Assembly (NCBI GenBank): GCA_963678855.1
Contig: OY787448.1
Location: 1,240,001 to 1,304,000, forward strand
DNA: 64,000 nucleotides
Reading direction: 5' to 3'
From: F22 sp963678855
GTDB lineage: Bacteria > Bacteroidota > Bacteroidia > Bacteroidales > Bacteroidaceae
The notes below the pieces were generated by a model. It was not told where the DNA came from, did no database searches, and saw only the letters and a list, made by a program, of their open reading frames with translations. Every line of letters begins with the position of its first letter. Position 1 is the stretch's first letter. Both the position numbers and the translations under genes were made by a program. Positions 14,343-24,191 of this stretch are shown piece after piece.

Positions 14343-15590
14343 ATGGACAAGAAAATTCCAGTACACACACAGCGAAAAGAGAAATTACGCCAACTAGTCA
14401 AAATAGGGCTACCTATCGTTGTATTAGCTTTCATCACGATCGGCATACTGCATGTCTATCGCCCCAGTATATCTAAACGATTTGTTAAGTTATCCAAAGT
14501 AGACAAAGGAGACATGCAAGTAAGCATTAGCGCATCAGGAACTGTATGCCCTATCTTTGAAGAAATCATAGCCTCACCAATCAACTCACGTATCACAAAG
14601 TTATATTGTCATGGTGGAGAAAAAGTGCAAGAAGGCACCCCACTTATGCAATTGGATTTACAAGCCACAGAAACGAAAGTCAACCAAATGATTGATGAAA
14701 AAAAGATGCGTTTAGTAAAGCTTAATCAACTACAAGTCAACAACCAAACGACACAAGCAAACTTAAAGATGCAAATCAAAGTTGCTGGAATGAAATTAGA
14801 ACATTTTAAAGTAAAATGGCTTAATGAGAAATATTTAGACAGTATTGGTGCTGGTACTCAAGAAAATGTAGCCCAAGCTCATTTGGGCGTTCAGGTGGGA
14901 GAACTCGAACTCCAACAGATGCGTGAACAGTACAAAAACGAATGTGACATCGCACAGGCCGAAGAACAGGTTCAACAATTAAGCTATAGCATGCTATGTA
15001 AAGACATACTAATTATGCAGCACACATTGAGTCAAGCCAAGGTCAAAGCCCCACACACTGGCTATCTAACATACATCAACGAACAAATTGGAGCCAACGT
15101 GCAACAAGGGACACAACTAGCTGTTATTTCGGATCTATCAAAATACAAAATACAAGGAGCCATAGCAGATGCATTTGCTGATAAAATACATCTTAATAGC
15201 CCAGTTATAGTGTGCCTAGATAAAGAAGAACTAGCAGGAAGCGTCACATCCATAACCCCACTATCTAAAAATGGGATGATTCATTTTACTGTTCACCTTG
15301 CAGAAGCTAACCACCCCAAACTACAATCGGGACTTAAAACAGATATCAATATAATGAGTAACACAAAAACCAATATTAAGCGCATAGACTATTTTTCTAG
15401 CTATCAAGGTCCAGGGGAATACACCATGTTTATTGCAGACAAGGACAACTGCCTGCACCGTAAAAAAGTAACTCTTGGCAAATCAAATTATAAATACATT
15501 GAAGTTATCGAGGGATTAGCAGTTAATGACCAAGTAACAATCAATGACATGCATGATTTCGAAGATAGAAAAACAGTCTATATTAAGTAG
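14343..15590 (+). CDS. HlyD/MacA-like periplasmic adaptor of an ABC efflux system
   Basis: A 415-residue membrane fusion protein linking an inner-membrane ABC transporter to a TolC channel. One N-terminal membrane anchor (about 20-42) is followed by a split biotinyl-lipoyl domain (ITKLYCHGGEKVQEGTPLMQLD and later KAPHTGYLTYINEQIGANVQQGT), separated by a long helical hairpin (about 115-225), then beta-barrel domains. It is the first gene behind the sigma-54 promoter and is followed by two permeases, an ATPase and an outer-membrane channel. Substrate unknown; families of this kind export drugs, peptides or lipids. Confidence 0.9.
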   Translation: MDKKIPVHTQRKEKLRQLVKIGLPIVVLAFITIGILHVYRPSISKRFVKLSKVDKGDMQVSISASGTVCPIFEEIIASPINSRITKLYCHGGEKVQEGTPLMQLDLQATETKVNQMIDEKKMRLVKLNQLQVNNQTTQANLKMQIKVAGMKLEHFKVKWLNEKYLDSIGAGTQENVAQAHLGVQVGELELQQMREQYKNECDIAQAEEQVQQLSYSMLCKDILIMQHTLSQAKVKAPHTGYLTYINEQIGANVQQGTQLAVISDLSKYKIQGAIADAFADKIHLNSPVIVCLDKEELAGSVTSITPLSKNGMIHFTVHLAEANHPKLQSGLKTDINIMSNTKTNIKRIDYFSSYQGPGEYTMFIADKDNCLHRKKVTLGKSNYKYIEVIEGLAVNDQVTINDMHDFEDRKTVYIK

Positions 15591-15624
15591 TAAATCATCG
15601 AAATACAATATTATATTCCAACAT

Positions 15625-16878
15625 ATGAAACATTTATTCAAACAAACATTTTTTCAACTGAAGAAGAACAAAGTCATCTTTGGGCTCACCATTATAGGTA
15701 GCGCACTATCTGTAGCAGGTATCATGCTACTTGAATCGATGATACAGATTTATCTCAATCCGACACCACCAGAAGTCAACAAGGAGCGCACATTAATTGC
15801 TCGTGCAGTACAAATTAGGAATGGTGATTTTACAACCAATTCATACTATGGCATAGAAGGCATACGTAAAATATGGCGTCCATTAAAGACTCCAGAACTT
15901 GTTGGACTCATCACATCCGAAAGCAGAGTCTTCTCATCAGTTAGCAAAACTTCTTACAAACCAAGCACAGTTGCATACGTTGATGGAAATTATTTCAAGC
16001 TCCTCTCATTCGACTTTGTTGAAGGGCGTCCTTTTACAGAAAATGACTGCATCAACAAACGTCCAGTAGCTGTAATTACCAACAAAATGGCCACCAAACT
16101 ATGGGGACATACTGAAAACGCTGTAGGCAAAACAATTTTAAATGACCAAACACCATTTAAAGTGATAGGAATAGTAGAACCTGCCACGATGGGCAATTTT
16201 GTTTCATCCTCTGATATATGGATTCCATACACAACATCAGAGATAGTCATGAACACCAATGATGAGACACAAGGAATCGGTGGTGGCATTAGCGTTTTGA
16301 TTTTGGCCAAAGACAAAACAGACTTCCCTAAAATCCAAAATGAAATTATCACAAAATGCAAAGAGGTAGAACAATCCTATCCTTTTACTATAACTCCCAG
16401 AACCATTGATACAGCAGCAGGTATGATGTACAATCCTGAGGGATGGGCCAATCACACAACAGACCCAGCTGCATTTTACAAGAAGTATGGCAGTCTTGCA
16501 TTGTTATTCCTATTAGTACCAGCAGTCAACCTATTAGGACTCATCTTTGCCTCATTCAAAAAGCGCGAAGCAGAAATCAGTATACGAAGAGCCTACGGAG
16601 CATCAATTGGTGACATCATCTCTCTACTATTGCGAGAAAACCTCATCATTACATGTATTGGTGGTGTAATCGGCCTTATACTAGCTTGGTTACTCATTCC
16701 ATTAATCATTGATTTTCTGATATTCCATCCAGATTCTTCAGCAACCATTAGCATCTGGTCATTGATAAAGATAGAAGCTATTGCCATTGCTTTAATTATT
16801 AGCTTTCTTCTGAACTTTCTGTGTTCATCAATACCAGCGTGGAGAGTGAGTAAAACCCCAATAGTCAACTCATTATAA
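15625..16878 (+). CDS. FtsX/MacB-type ABC transporter permease
   Basis: A 417-residue permease with the MacB topology: one N-terminal membrane helix (about 17-40), a large periplasmic MacB_PCD domain (about 45-275) and three C-terminal helices (about 290-415) with the FtsX motif in FKKREAEISIRRAYGAS. The frame extends upstream into the adaptor gene (to 15544), but MKHLFKQTFFQLKKNK at 15625 is the usual family start. No ATPase domain is fused; that part comes from the gene at 18192. Confidence 0.88.
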   Translation: MKHLFKQTFFQLKKNKVIFGLTIIGSALSVAGIMLLESMIQIYLNPTPPEVNKERTLIARAVQIRNGDFTTNSYYGIEGIRKIWRPLKTPELVGLITSESRVFSSVSKTSYKPSTVAYVDGNYFKLLSFDFVEGRPFTENDCINKRPVAVITNKMATKLWGHTENAVGKTILNDQTPFKVIGIVEPATMGNFVSSSDIWIPYTTSEIVMNTNDETQGIGGGISVLILAKDKTDFPKIQNEIITKCKEVEQSYPFTITPRTIDTAAGMMYNPEGWANHTTDPAAFYKKYGSLALLFLLVPAVNLLGLIFASFKKREAEISIRRAYGASIGDIISLLLRENLIITCIGGVIGLILAWLLIPLIIDFLIFHPDSSATISIWSLIKIEAIAIALIISFLLNFLCSSIPAWRVSKTPIVNSL

Positions 16879-16889
16879 TTTAAAACATT

Positions 16890-18149
16890 ATGTGGAAACA
16901 ATTATTACATCGCATATATAACGAACGCAAACAAAACACATGGTTGTACGCAGAACTCCTTATAGTACTGGCAATCATATGGGTCGCTTTTAATGATTTA
17001 TACAAAAGTTACCAACTATCCACCCTGCCAACTGGTACCAACATCGAAAATTGTTGGCGTCTACGCATCGGTAGAAGTGTATCTACCTCTATAGATGAGC
17101 ACCCAGATTTTAGTCAAGATTATGCTGCCATCACACAAATCATGAATAACATCCGACAGGATAATGCTGTAGATGCCATTGGTCTAACCGCAGGTTCGAT
17201 GCCCTACTCAAGCACTAATAGCGATATCAGCATATATTTAGCCAAAGATTCTTTAAATAATAAGAAATACGTACATGGGGTACTCATTAGATACTATAAT
17301 AAAGATGTCATGCGTGTTTTTCGTTGCAAAGATATTCATGGGCGTCCACTAGCAGACCAAATCCCTGCAATAGAAAAACACTATATCATTCCAACAAAAT
17401 CCACGGCACTGAAAATGGCAGGACACACAAATATTGTAGATACGCTTGTCACTGGATTTGACAACGGCCCTATGCCTATCTTACAAATAGCAGAAAATAT
17501 TCGTTACTCTGACTACGAGGAAGTCATGGATGGGTGCTACGAAGTAATAACGGAAAAAGATCTATCAGAATTTATCGAGTCGGAAGGAGCTACTTCCAAT
17601 TCGGTGCAAGTATGCCTTCGCATGAAACAACATATGACGCAACAAGACATGGAAAATTGGCTAAATAAAAACAAAGCTCTGATCTCCACGTCACCACTAT
17701 ATATAAACTCTGCAACCAGCTTTTCACACATAAAAGCAGGACTAAACGAGTACTTTGTACGACAAATAAAACAAAGAGTATTCTTAGTTAGCTTCCTCTT
17801 AGTATGCGCTTTCCTCGGGATCCTTGGTACATTCTGGCTACGCACATCACAAAGACGCAAAGAGATTGGTTTATTGATGGCTATAGGATCAAGCAAAGCA
17901 CATATTATTTTAAACTTTATATATGAAGGGCTTTTCATCTTATTATGCACTCTTCCCTTAATCATCTTGTATATAGGCTATTACATCACAACGGGGCATT
18001 TAAGTAGTCACGAAGAGATAGTCATCCCAACAATTATCACAAGTGTATTGTCCATTATAACAATGAGTCTACTCATCATTGGTGGAGTACTAATATCTGC
18101 ATGGAGCACTTTCAAAATCCAAGCCGCAGAAGTTCTACACGATGAATAA
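16890..18149 (+). CDS. FtsX/MacB-type ABC transporter permease, second subunit
   Basis: A 419-residue permease with the same layout as its neighbour: an N-terminal helix (about 20-38), a divergent periplasmic domain and three C-terminal helices with the conserved RRKEIGLLMAIGSSK segment between the first two. The two permeases differ clearly in sequence, so the transporter is probably a heterodimer of permeases served by one ATPase pair. Twelve bases follow the previous stop. Confidence 0.87.
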   Translation: MWKQLLHRIYNERKQNTWLYAELLIVLAIIWVAFNDLYKSYQLSTLPTGTNIENCWRLRIGRSVSTSIDEHPDFSQDYAAITQIMNNIRQDNAVDAIGLTAGSMPYSSTNSDISIYLAKDSLNNKKYVHGVLIRYYNKDVMRVFRCKDIHGRPLADQIPAIEKHYIIPTKSTALKMAGHTNIVDTLVTGFDNGPMPILQIAENIRYSDYEEVMDGCYEVITEKDLSEFIESEGATSNSVQVCLRMKQHMTQQDMENWLNKNKALISTSPLYINSATSFSHIKAGLNEYFVRQIKQRVFLVSFLLVCAFLGILGTFWLRTSQRRKEIGLLMAIGSSKAHIILNFIYEGLFILLCTLPLIILYIGYYITTGHLSSHEEIVIPTIITSVLSIITMSLLIIGGVLISAWSTFKIQAAEVLHDE

Positions 18150-18191
18150 GCCGACACAATAAACAATATCAATAACTCTAAAACAATAAAT

Positions 18192-18860
18192 ATGATTACC
18201 CTACAAAATATCAACAAAGTATATCGCACTAGTGAAATAGAAACTCAAGCACTTGAGAATGTACATATCCATGTAAACAAAGGAGAATTTTTAAGCATTA
18301 TGGGGCCATCTGGATGTGGCAAATCCACCCTACTCAATATCATGGGACTATTAGACACTCCCACTAGTGGTGAACTGATCATCGACAACGTCAATATCAC
18401 TTCACTAGGAGATAAAGCCGCAGCTAAATTTAGGAATCAAAATCTTGGTTTTATTTTCCAAAGTTTTCATCTGATCCATTCTCTCAATATCCTAGACAAT
18501 GTGGAACTGCCACTCTTATACCGCAAAGGCCTATCTAGCAAAGAACGTACAGAAAAAGCTAAAGCCATTCTAGAGAAAGTCGGTCTAAGCCACCGTATGC
18601 GCCATATGCCAACTCAGCTCTCTGGTGGTCAATGCCAGCGTGTAGCCATCGCCCGTGCTATGATTGGAGACCCTAAAATCCTTCTGGCCGATGAACCAAC
18701 AGGTAACCTAGATAGTAAAATGGGGGCAGAAATTATGGAGCTGTTACACCAGTTTAATGAAGAAGACAACCGTACAGTCGTCATGGTGACACACAACGAA
18801 CTACAAGCTAAACAAACTGACCGCACTATCCGATTCTTTGATGGTCGACAAATCAAATAA
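18192..18860 (+). CDS. ABC transporter ATP-binding protein, MacB/LolD type
   Basis: A 222-residue ATPase that energises the two FtsX-type permeases. Walker A is GPSGCGKST, the Q loop is FIFQSF, the signature is LSGGQCQRVAIARA, Walker B is ILLADEPTGNLD, and the H loop is VTHN. Length and sequence match the MacB/LolD group, which drives mechanotransmission rather than direct substrate passage. It lies inside the efflux operon, with six bases to the TolC-like gene. Confidence 0.94.
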   Translation: MITLQNINKVYRTSEIETQALENVHIHVNKGEFLSIMGPSGCGKSTLLNIMGLLDTPTSGELIIDNVNITSLGDKAAAKFRNQNLGFIFQSFHLIHSLNILDNVELPLLYRKGLSSKERTEKAKAILEKVGLSHRMRHMPTQLSGGQCQRVAIARAMIGDPKILLADEPTGNLDSKMGAEIMELLHQFNEEDNRTVVMVTHNELQAKQTDRTIRFFDGRQIK

Positions 18861-18865
18861 GTAAG

Positions 18866-20356
18866 ATGAACAAACAAGTTATATGCTACCTCTTTATCTT
18901 TGCTTCACTTTGGTGCAGCAAGGCACACGCTACTGGTGTCTCAGCTATAGATTCTACAACCATCACCTTACAAGAGGTTATCTCTAGAGCACGCTTGCAA
19001 AGTGTAGATGCAGCGGTAGCCATTAACAAGATGCGTACAGCCTATTGGGTATATCGTACTTATAAAGCCGATTTATTGCCTGAGATGTCTTTTGATGGTA
19101 CTTTGCCTTCTTATCAAAAGAGGTACAATGCCTATCAACAAGACAACGGCAATTACACCTATGTAAGAAGCAACTTGCTGGGTATCAACAGCGCATTATC
19201 AATCACACAAAACATATGGTTTTCTGGCGGTACACTCTCTCTTAAATCCTCTCTAGACTATATGAAGCAAATGGGTACAGACGGACAAGAAAACTACATG
19301 TCCGTCCCCATTAGCTTAACCTTGACTCAGCCTATCTTTGGGGTCAACCATGTGAAGTGGCAGCGCAAGATTGAGCCAGTTAAATATAGAGAAGCTAAGG
19401 CACAGTTTATCTCCGATACAGAAGAAGTAGCGACTAGTGCCGTACAGCATTTCTTCAACTTGTTACTATCACAAGAGAACGTGCATATAGCCCAGCAGAA
19501 TCTCCGCAATGCAAAGAAACTTTATGATGTGGCGATGGCAAGAAAACGCATTGGTCAAATCAGCACCAATGACTTGCTCCAACTTAAACTGAATACGATT
19601 AATGCCACATCGCATCTCACCAGCATGCAAAGCGAGCACAAAAGTGCACTCTTTAAGTTGCGTTCTTTTTTAGACATATCAGACGATACAGAACTACTAC
19701 CTGAACTTCCGAAAGAGACACTAAGACTTGCTCTCAGCTTTTCTGAGGTACTCAATCGAGCTAAAACGACCAATGCCTTTGCCGAAAACATTCGTAAAAG
19801 ACAACTAGAAGCAGATTATGCTGTGGCCCAAGCCAAAGGAAATATGCGCAACATCAATCTTTTTGCTAGCGTAGGATATACAGGACATACACAGGATTTT
19901 GACAGAGCCTACTCGGGTTTAAAAGACAATCAAATTATAGAAGTCGGTGTATCTATCCCTCTACTTGACTGGGGCAAGCGTCGAGGGAAAGTACGAGTAG
20001 CCAAAGGCAACCAAAAATTGGTAGCCAGCCAACTAAAACAAGAAAAGCAAGAGTTCGAACAAAACGTATTCTTATTGGTGGAACAGTTCAATAATCAAAG
20101 TGAGCAGTTGTACCTTGCATCTCAAGCAGACAGCATCGCTCAGCAACGTTATAAAACAAGTGTGGAGACATTCTTAGCCGGCAAGATCAACACGCTGGAT
20201 CTTAACGATGCGCAAAGCAGTAAAGATGCAGCGCGCCAAAAACATATCAGTGAGTTATACAAATATTGGTACTATTATTATGAAATAAGAAGTCTTACCC
20301 TTTGGGATTATCACCATAACTGTGAGATATCCGTTGCACTAGACTTTGAAAAATAG
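18866..20356 (+). CDS. TolC-like outer-membrane efflux protein
   Basis: A 496-residue outer-membrane factor with a signal peptide (cleavage near ACKAHA, about residue 23) and two OEP repeats made of long helices and short strands, with typical segments such as VSIPLLDWGKRRGKV (about 370-385). It completes a tripartite path with the adaptor and transporter. Its start lies five bases after the ATPase stop, so it is co-translated. Confidence 0.9.
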   Translation: MNKQVICYLFIFASLWCSKAHATGVSAIDSTTITLQEVISRARLQSVDAAVAINKMRTAYWVYRTYKADLLPEMSFDGTLPSYQKRYNAYQQDNGNYTYVRSNLLGINSALSITQNIWFSGGTLSLKSSLDYMKQMGTDGQENYMSVPISLTLTQPIFGVNHVKWQRKIEPVKYREAKAQFISDTEEVATSAVQHFFNLLLSQENVHIAQQNLRNAKKLYDVAMARKRIGQISTNDLLQLKLNTINATSHLTSMQSEHKSALFKLRSFLDISDDTELLPELPKETLRLALSFSEVLNRAKTTNAFAENIRKRQLEADYAVAQAKGNMRNINLFASVGYTGHTQDFDRAYSGLKDNQIIEVGVSIPLLDWGKRRGKVRVAKGNQKLVASQLKQEKQEFEQNVFLLVEQFNNQSEQLYLASQADSIAQQRYKTSVETFLAGKINTLDLNDAQSSKDAARQKHISELYKYWYYYYEIRSLTLWDYHHNCEISVALDFEK

Positions 20357-20400
20357 CCATATCCCTTATTTATCTCACCTAAACTATATATATTTGTACT

Positions 20401-21819
20401 ATGATACTTATAATTGACGACGACAAAGCCATTCGTTCTTCCCTAAACTTTATGCTAAAACGCACAGGGTATGAAGTAGCTACAGCAGCTACTCCAGGAG
20501 AAGCTATGCTTATAGCAAAAGAAAATGCCCCAGAACTAGTCTTAATGGATATGAACTACTCCTTATCTACTACAGGTGCAGAGGGGCTTAAACTCTTGCA
20601 AGAGATGAAAGCCCTACATCCACAAACTCCCGTTATTTTGATTACTGCATGGGGGAGCATAGACATTGCAGTTCAAGGCATGAAACTCGGCGCCTTCGAT
20701 TTTATCACCAAGCCTTGGGATAATAGACAACTGATGCAGCAAATAGAGACTGCATTAGAATTGTCTTCTACATCAGCACCTACACAGATTCCTAGAACAA
20801 ACACTGCTAATTCAAACAGCTACAGCTTCGACCGTTCTTTTATTATCGGTCAAAGTCAAGCTATCACAAACATCCTTCAAACAATAGAGCGAGTAGCTCA
20901 GACCAACGCCAGTGTATTGATTACTGGTGAAAGTGGCACTGGTAAAGAATTGATTGCTGAAGCCATTCATCGCAATAGCCAACGTGCTCAAAATGCCTTT
21001 GTCAAAGTCAACCTAGGTGGTATATCCCAATCTCTATTTGAGAGCGAAATGTTCGGGCACAAAAAGGGTGCATTTACTGATGCATCTAGCGACCGTATAG
21101 GGCGATTTACTCTCGCAGACAAAGGAACTATTTTTTTAGATGAAATTGGTGAACTAGACTTAAGTTGCCAAGTCAAATTGCTTCGAGTATTACAAGATCA
21201 AACATATGAAGTGTTAGGCGATAGCAAACAACGTAAAATTGATGTGCGTGTTGTGTGTGCGACCAATGAAGACTTACCCACGATGATCAAACAAAAAACA
21301 TTTCGGGAAGATCTCTTCTACCGAATCAACCTTATTCAGGTACATCTACCAGCATTGAGAGAACGTCGAGAAGATATTCCTTTGCTGATCAAACACTTCG
21401 CTCAACGTCAGCAAGATGAACATAATATGCCTAAATTCACTTTTACTGAAGAAGCTATGACAAGACTCTGTACTCTTCCCTATTATGGTAATATTAGAGA
21501 ATTAAAGAACTTGATTGATAGACTGATTATTATGAGTAATCACAGCATAATAGATGGCAAGATACTTAACGAGTTGGGGCTACCTAATAGCAATGTCAAA
21601 ACGGAAATTACAGCGCACTACGATGACTCTAGCTGTGCATCAACCAATAGCATGACTCTACAAGAAGTAGAAACCCAAGCTATATGCCAAGAACTCATCA
21701 AACATAGTGGCAACTTAACACTTGTAGCCAGAGCATTGGGCATCACTAGACAAGCACTATACAGAAGAATGGAAAAATACAAGATTGATGTGACTGTAAA
21801 AAAAGGACACACTCCATAA
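20401..21819 (+). CDS. Sigma-54-dependent response regulator (NtrC family)
   Basis: A 472-residue regulator with a receiver domain (1-120, phosphoacceptor Asp50, Lys104 in ITKPW), a AAA+ sigma-54 interaction domain (about 148-380) with Walker A GESGTGKE (177-184) and FLDEIGELDL as Walker B, and a C-terminal Fis-type helix-turn-helix (GNLTLVARALGITRQALYRR). The sigma-54 contact loop reads GAFTDA (223-228) rather than GAFTGA, a variant I believe is also found in other members. The kinase gene follows directly, and a sigma-54 promoter lies in front of the efflux genes upstream, so it probably controls that operon. Confidence 0.93.
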   Translation: MILIIDDDKAIRSSLNFMLKRTGYEVATAATPGEAMLIAKENAPELVLMDMNYSLSTTGAEGLKLLQEMKALHPQTPVILITAWGSIDIAVQGMKLGAFDFITKPWDNRQLMQQIETALELSSTSAPTQIPRTNTANSNSYSFDRSFIIGQSQAITNILQTIERVAQTNASVLITGESGTGKELIAEAIHRNSQRAQNAFVKVNLGGISQSLFESEMFGHKKGAFTDASSDRIGRFTLADKGTIFLDEIGELDLSCQVKLLRVLQDQTYEVLGDSKQRKIDVRVVCATNEDLPTMIKQKTFREDLFYRINLIQVHLPALRERREDIPLLIKHFAQRQQDEHNMPKFTFTEEAMTRLCTLPYYGNIRELKNLIDRLIIMSNHSIIDGKILNELGLPNSNVKTEITAHYDDSSCASTNSMTLQEVETQAICQELIKHSGNLTLVARALGITRQALYRRMEKYKIDVTVKKGHTP

Positions 21820-21835
21820 CCCCATCTCAACAACC

Positions 21836-23128
21836 ATGAAAATAAGAAGCTACTTTGTCATACTCACCTTATTAATCGCCATCCTATTTTGCTTTATCAT
21901 ATGGGCTATGTCTCAACCGATTAAAGCAACGACGGTTTACATAAGTACAAGCCTCATCGCTATTCTACTTCTCACTTATCTATCCTACTTCTATCAAAAA
22001 GTAGTCAAGCCGATGCAGACAATCGGCAACGGGATAGAACTTATCAAAGAGCAAGACTTCAGCTCACTACTGAAAAATGTAGGACAAGTAGAAGCCGACC
22101 ATATAGTGGACGTCTTCAACCGCATGATGCAACAACTCAAAGACGAACGTCTCCGTCTTCGAGAGCAAAACTATTTTCTGGATTTATTGATTGCTGCATC
22201 CCCGATGGGCGTTATCATTTTGGACTTTGACGAACAAATCAGTAGCATGAATCCAGTTGCTAAAGAGATTCTTAAAGCTTCGCAAACGAGCAATTCTTGG
22301 GGCACGATACAACATCCACTGGCCAAGCACCTACCAAAGTTACAAACCAACGAATCACAGATATATAGACTAAACACTAGTGAGATATACCGCTGCACCA
22401 AACAAACCTTTGTCGACAGAGGTTTCCCTCACCCATTTATTCTTATAGAAACTCTTACTACCGAAGTACGAAAAGCGGAAAAAATAGCTTACGAAAAAGT
22501 CATTCGAATGATTGCCCATGAAGTTAATAACACCGTCGCTGGTGTTACCTCTACATTAGATACAGTTGTCGACTCATTATCCTGCGAGGACGACACCCAA
22601 GAGATATGCGAGGTCACTAATATCTGCATAGAAAGATGTATGACCATGAGCCAGTTTATCACTCGTTTCGCTGATGTGGTCAAAATACCAGAACCCCAAA
22701 CAACCCACACCCACTTACATGACTACTTAGACCGCTTCGATAAAATGATACTTTCATACACCCAACAAAAGGGCATTGAGGTATCCACTAATCTAGCTAC
22801 TAGTCCCATTCATGCTGATATTGACATTCCTCTCTTTGAAGGTGCACTGATTAATATCATCAAGAATGCAGTAGAAAGCATACCTACAGAAGGGCATATT
22901 GTTATCTCTACTATAGCAAACCCACCACAGCTTATTATAGCCAACGATGGCGAAGCTATACCAGACGAAATCCAATCACAACTGTTCAGTCCTTTCTTCT
23001 CAACCAAACCAACGGGTCAAGGTATAGGCCTGTTGTACACTCGTGAAGTACTAGAAAAACACGGCTTTAAGTTCTCGCTACGCACAGATTCTGACTCGTG
23101 GACACGCTTTGTGATTTCTTTCAGTTGA
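21836..23128 (+). CDS. Sensor histidine kinase paired with the NtrC-type regulator
   Basis: A 430-residue inner-membrane kinase. Two N-terminal membrane helices (about 5-25 and 33-52) enclose almost no periplasmic loop, so the signal is sensed in the membrane or cytoplasm. A HAMP-like segment (about 55-105), a PAS-like domain (about 110-205), a dimerisation helix with the phosphoacceptor His228 in RMIAHEVNN, and an ATPase domain with N box NIIKNAVES and G box TGQGIGLLYTREVL follow. It starts 16 bases after the regulator gene and ends 5 bases before the converging PAP2 gene. Confidence 0.9.
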   Translation: MKIRSYFVILTLLIAILFCFIIWAMSQPIKATTVYISTSLIAILLLTYLSYFYQKVVKPMQTIGNGIELIKEQDFSSLLKNVGQVEADHIVDVFNRMMQQLKDERLRLREQNYFLDLLIAASPMGVIILDFDEQISSMNPVAKEILKASQTSNSWGTIQHPLAKHLPKLQTNESQIYRLNTSEIYRCTKQTFVDRGFPHPFILIETLTTEVRKAEKIAYEKVIRMIAHEVNNTVAGVTSTLDTVVDSLSCEDDTQEICEVTNICIERCMTMSQFITRFADVVKIPEPQTTHTHLHDYLDRFDKMILSYTQQKGIEVSTNLATSPIHADIDIPLFEGALINIIKNAVESIPTEGHIVISTIANPPQLIIANDGEAIPDEIQSQLFSPFFSTKPTGQGIGLLYTREVLEKHGFKFSLRTDSDSWTRFVISFS

Positions 23129-23133
23129 TTTTA

Positions 23134-24048
23134 CTAAAACGTAAACGACATATAAGCCCCCAATTGTTTATTCCCCACAACAGGTGACAACACAAACTGC
23201 TTGTCAGCTGGCAACTTCAAGACGCGTCGCCAGAAAGGCAAAGTTTGATAAGCCAACTCCACACTCAGAATACCGATTCCTGCTCCCGCCAAAGTATCAC
23301 TTATATAGTGCTTATTATTCACCACACGTAGCCCAGCAGTAAACGCAGCTACTGAATATCCAGCAATAGGTATCCAGATAGATGCATCCTTATATTCTTT
23401 ACACAAGAGATGTGCTCCTGTAAACGCCATAGCTGTGTGTCCAGAAGGGAAAGACAAGTTATTGCTGCCATCTGGACGTGTACGCTGTATACTGTGTTTC
23501 ATCGTGTTGACTGCCGCTCCCATAATGGCTGCGGATGTGGCACCGAGCACCAAGCGTTCTTTTAGTGTATGCTTGGCTGGAACACCAAATAAATCTAAGG
23601 CATATACCCCTATAAATGGAACATACTGCGTGTAGTCGTCTATGGGAAAACTCTGATTGACATGCTCTTGTACCTCAAAGGCAGTCTCGTGGTCAATTTC
23701 TTCGGCTATAGAAGGCGTCGTTTTACACAACACGCCTGCACCAATCAAAGCCGCAGGCACACCCCACTTCAACACACGATCATACTTTGGCCAGTTGATG
23801 CTAGGCAACTTGAAAGTAGACATGCGCATCTTAGGGAAGGTGTACAGACTCGATGTTGGGTTGTACAGATACTGATTACTATAAAGATTTGCAGAGCGTG
23901 GCATAAACTGCTTCGATACACATACGGTATCTCTTGGTATAACCGAGAGACTATCTGTCTCAAACGACTGTGCTGACACATGCACAACACTCCCAAAGAC
24001 AACAATGCCAAGTAATAAAACACGAAAAATAAACATTCCTTTTCTCAT
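23134..24048 (-). CDS. PAP2 family phosphatase
   Basis: A 304-residue exported phosphatase; family members remove phosphate from lipids such as undecaprenyl pyrophosphate, phosphatidic acid or lipid A. A signal peptide (cleavage after VHVSAQ) is followed by the three PAP2 motifs: KHSIQRTRP, PSGHTAMAF and the C3 motif GLRVVNNKHYISD. A decayed paralogue lies upstream at 24192-24781, so the pair arose by tandem duplication. A -7 element precedes the gene. Confidence 0.9.
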   Translation of the reverse strand: MRKGMFIFRVLLLGIVVFGSVVHVSAQSFETDSLSVIPRDTVCVSKQFMPRSANLYSNQYLYNPTSSLYTFPKMRMSTFKLPSINWPKYDRVLKWGVPAALIGAGVLCKTTPSIAEEIDHETAFEVQEHVNQSFPIDDYTQYVPFIGVYALDLFGVPAKHTLKERLVLGATSAAIMGAAVNTMKHSIQRTRPDGSNNLSFPSGHTAMAFTGAHLLCKEYKDASIWIPIAGYSVAAFTAGLRVVNNKHYISDTLAGAGIGILSVELAYQTLPFWRRVLKLPADKQFVLSPVVGNKQLGAYMSFTF

Positions 24049-24091
24049 ACCTTTTTCCTTTTGAGTTCCATTAAAATTGATTATGCGGAAG

Positions 24092-24099
24092 CAAAAGTA
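24092..24099 (-). promoter_or_regulatory. -7 element TACTTTTG of the PAP2 gene
   Basis: The minus strand reads TACTTTTG, a TAnnTTTG match 43 bases before the ATG. Confidence 0.5.
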
Positions 24100-24191
24100 A
24101 AAGCCGATTCTGTAGAGAATTGGAAGAAAATGGATGGGAACTAAAAATTCAGAATGATTACAGAATGTAGTACTTATATTCTATTGATTAT

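Noticed and set aside
15544..15624. Permease start inside the adaptor gene
   Set aside because: The overlap is over 45 bases and the residues do not look like a membrane-protein start; MKHLFKQTFFQ at 15625 does.
20389..20396. TATATTTG as a promoter for the response regulator gene
   Set aside because: It ends only four bases before the ATG, which would require a leaderless transcript, and the gene follows closely after the TolC-like gene, so operon transcription is more likely.
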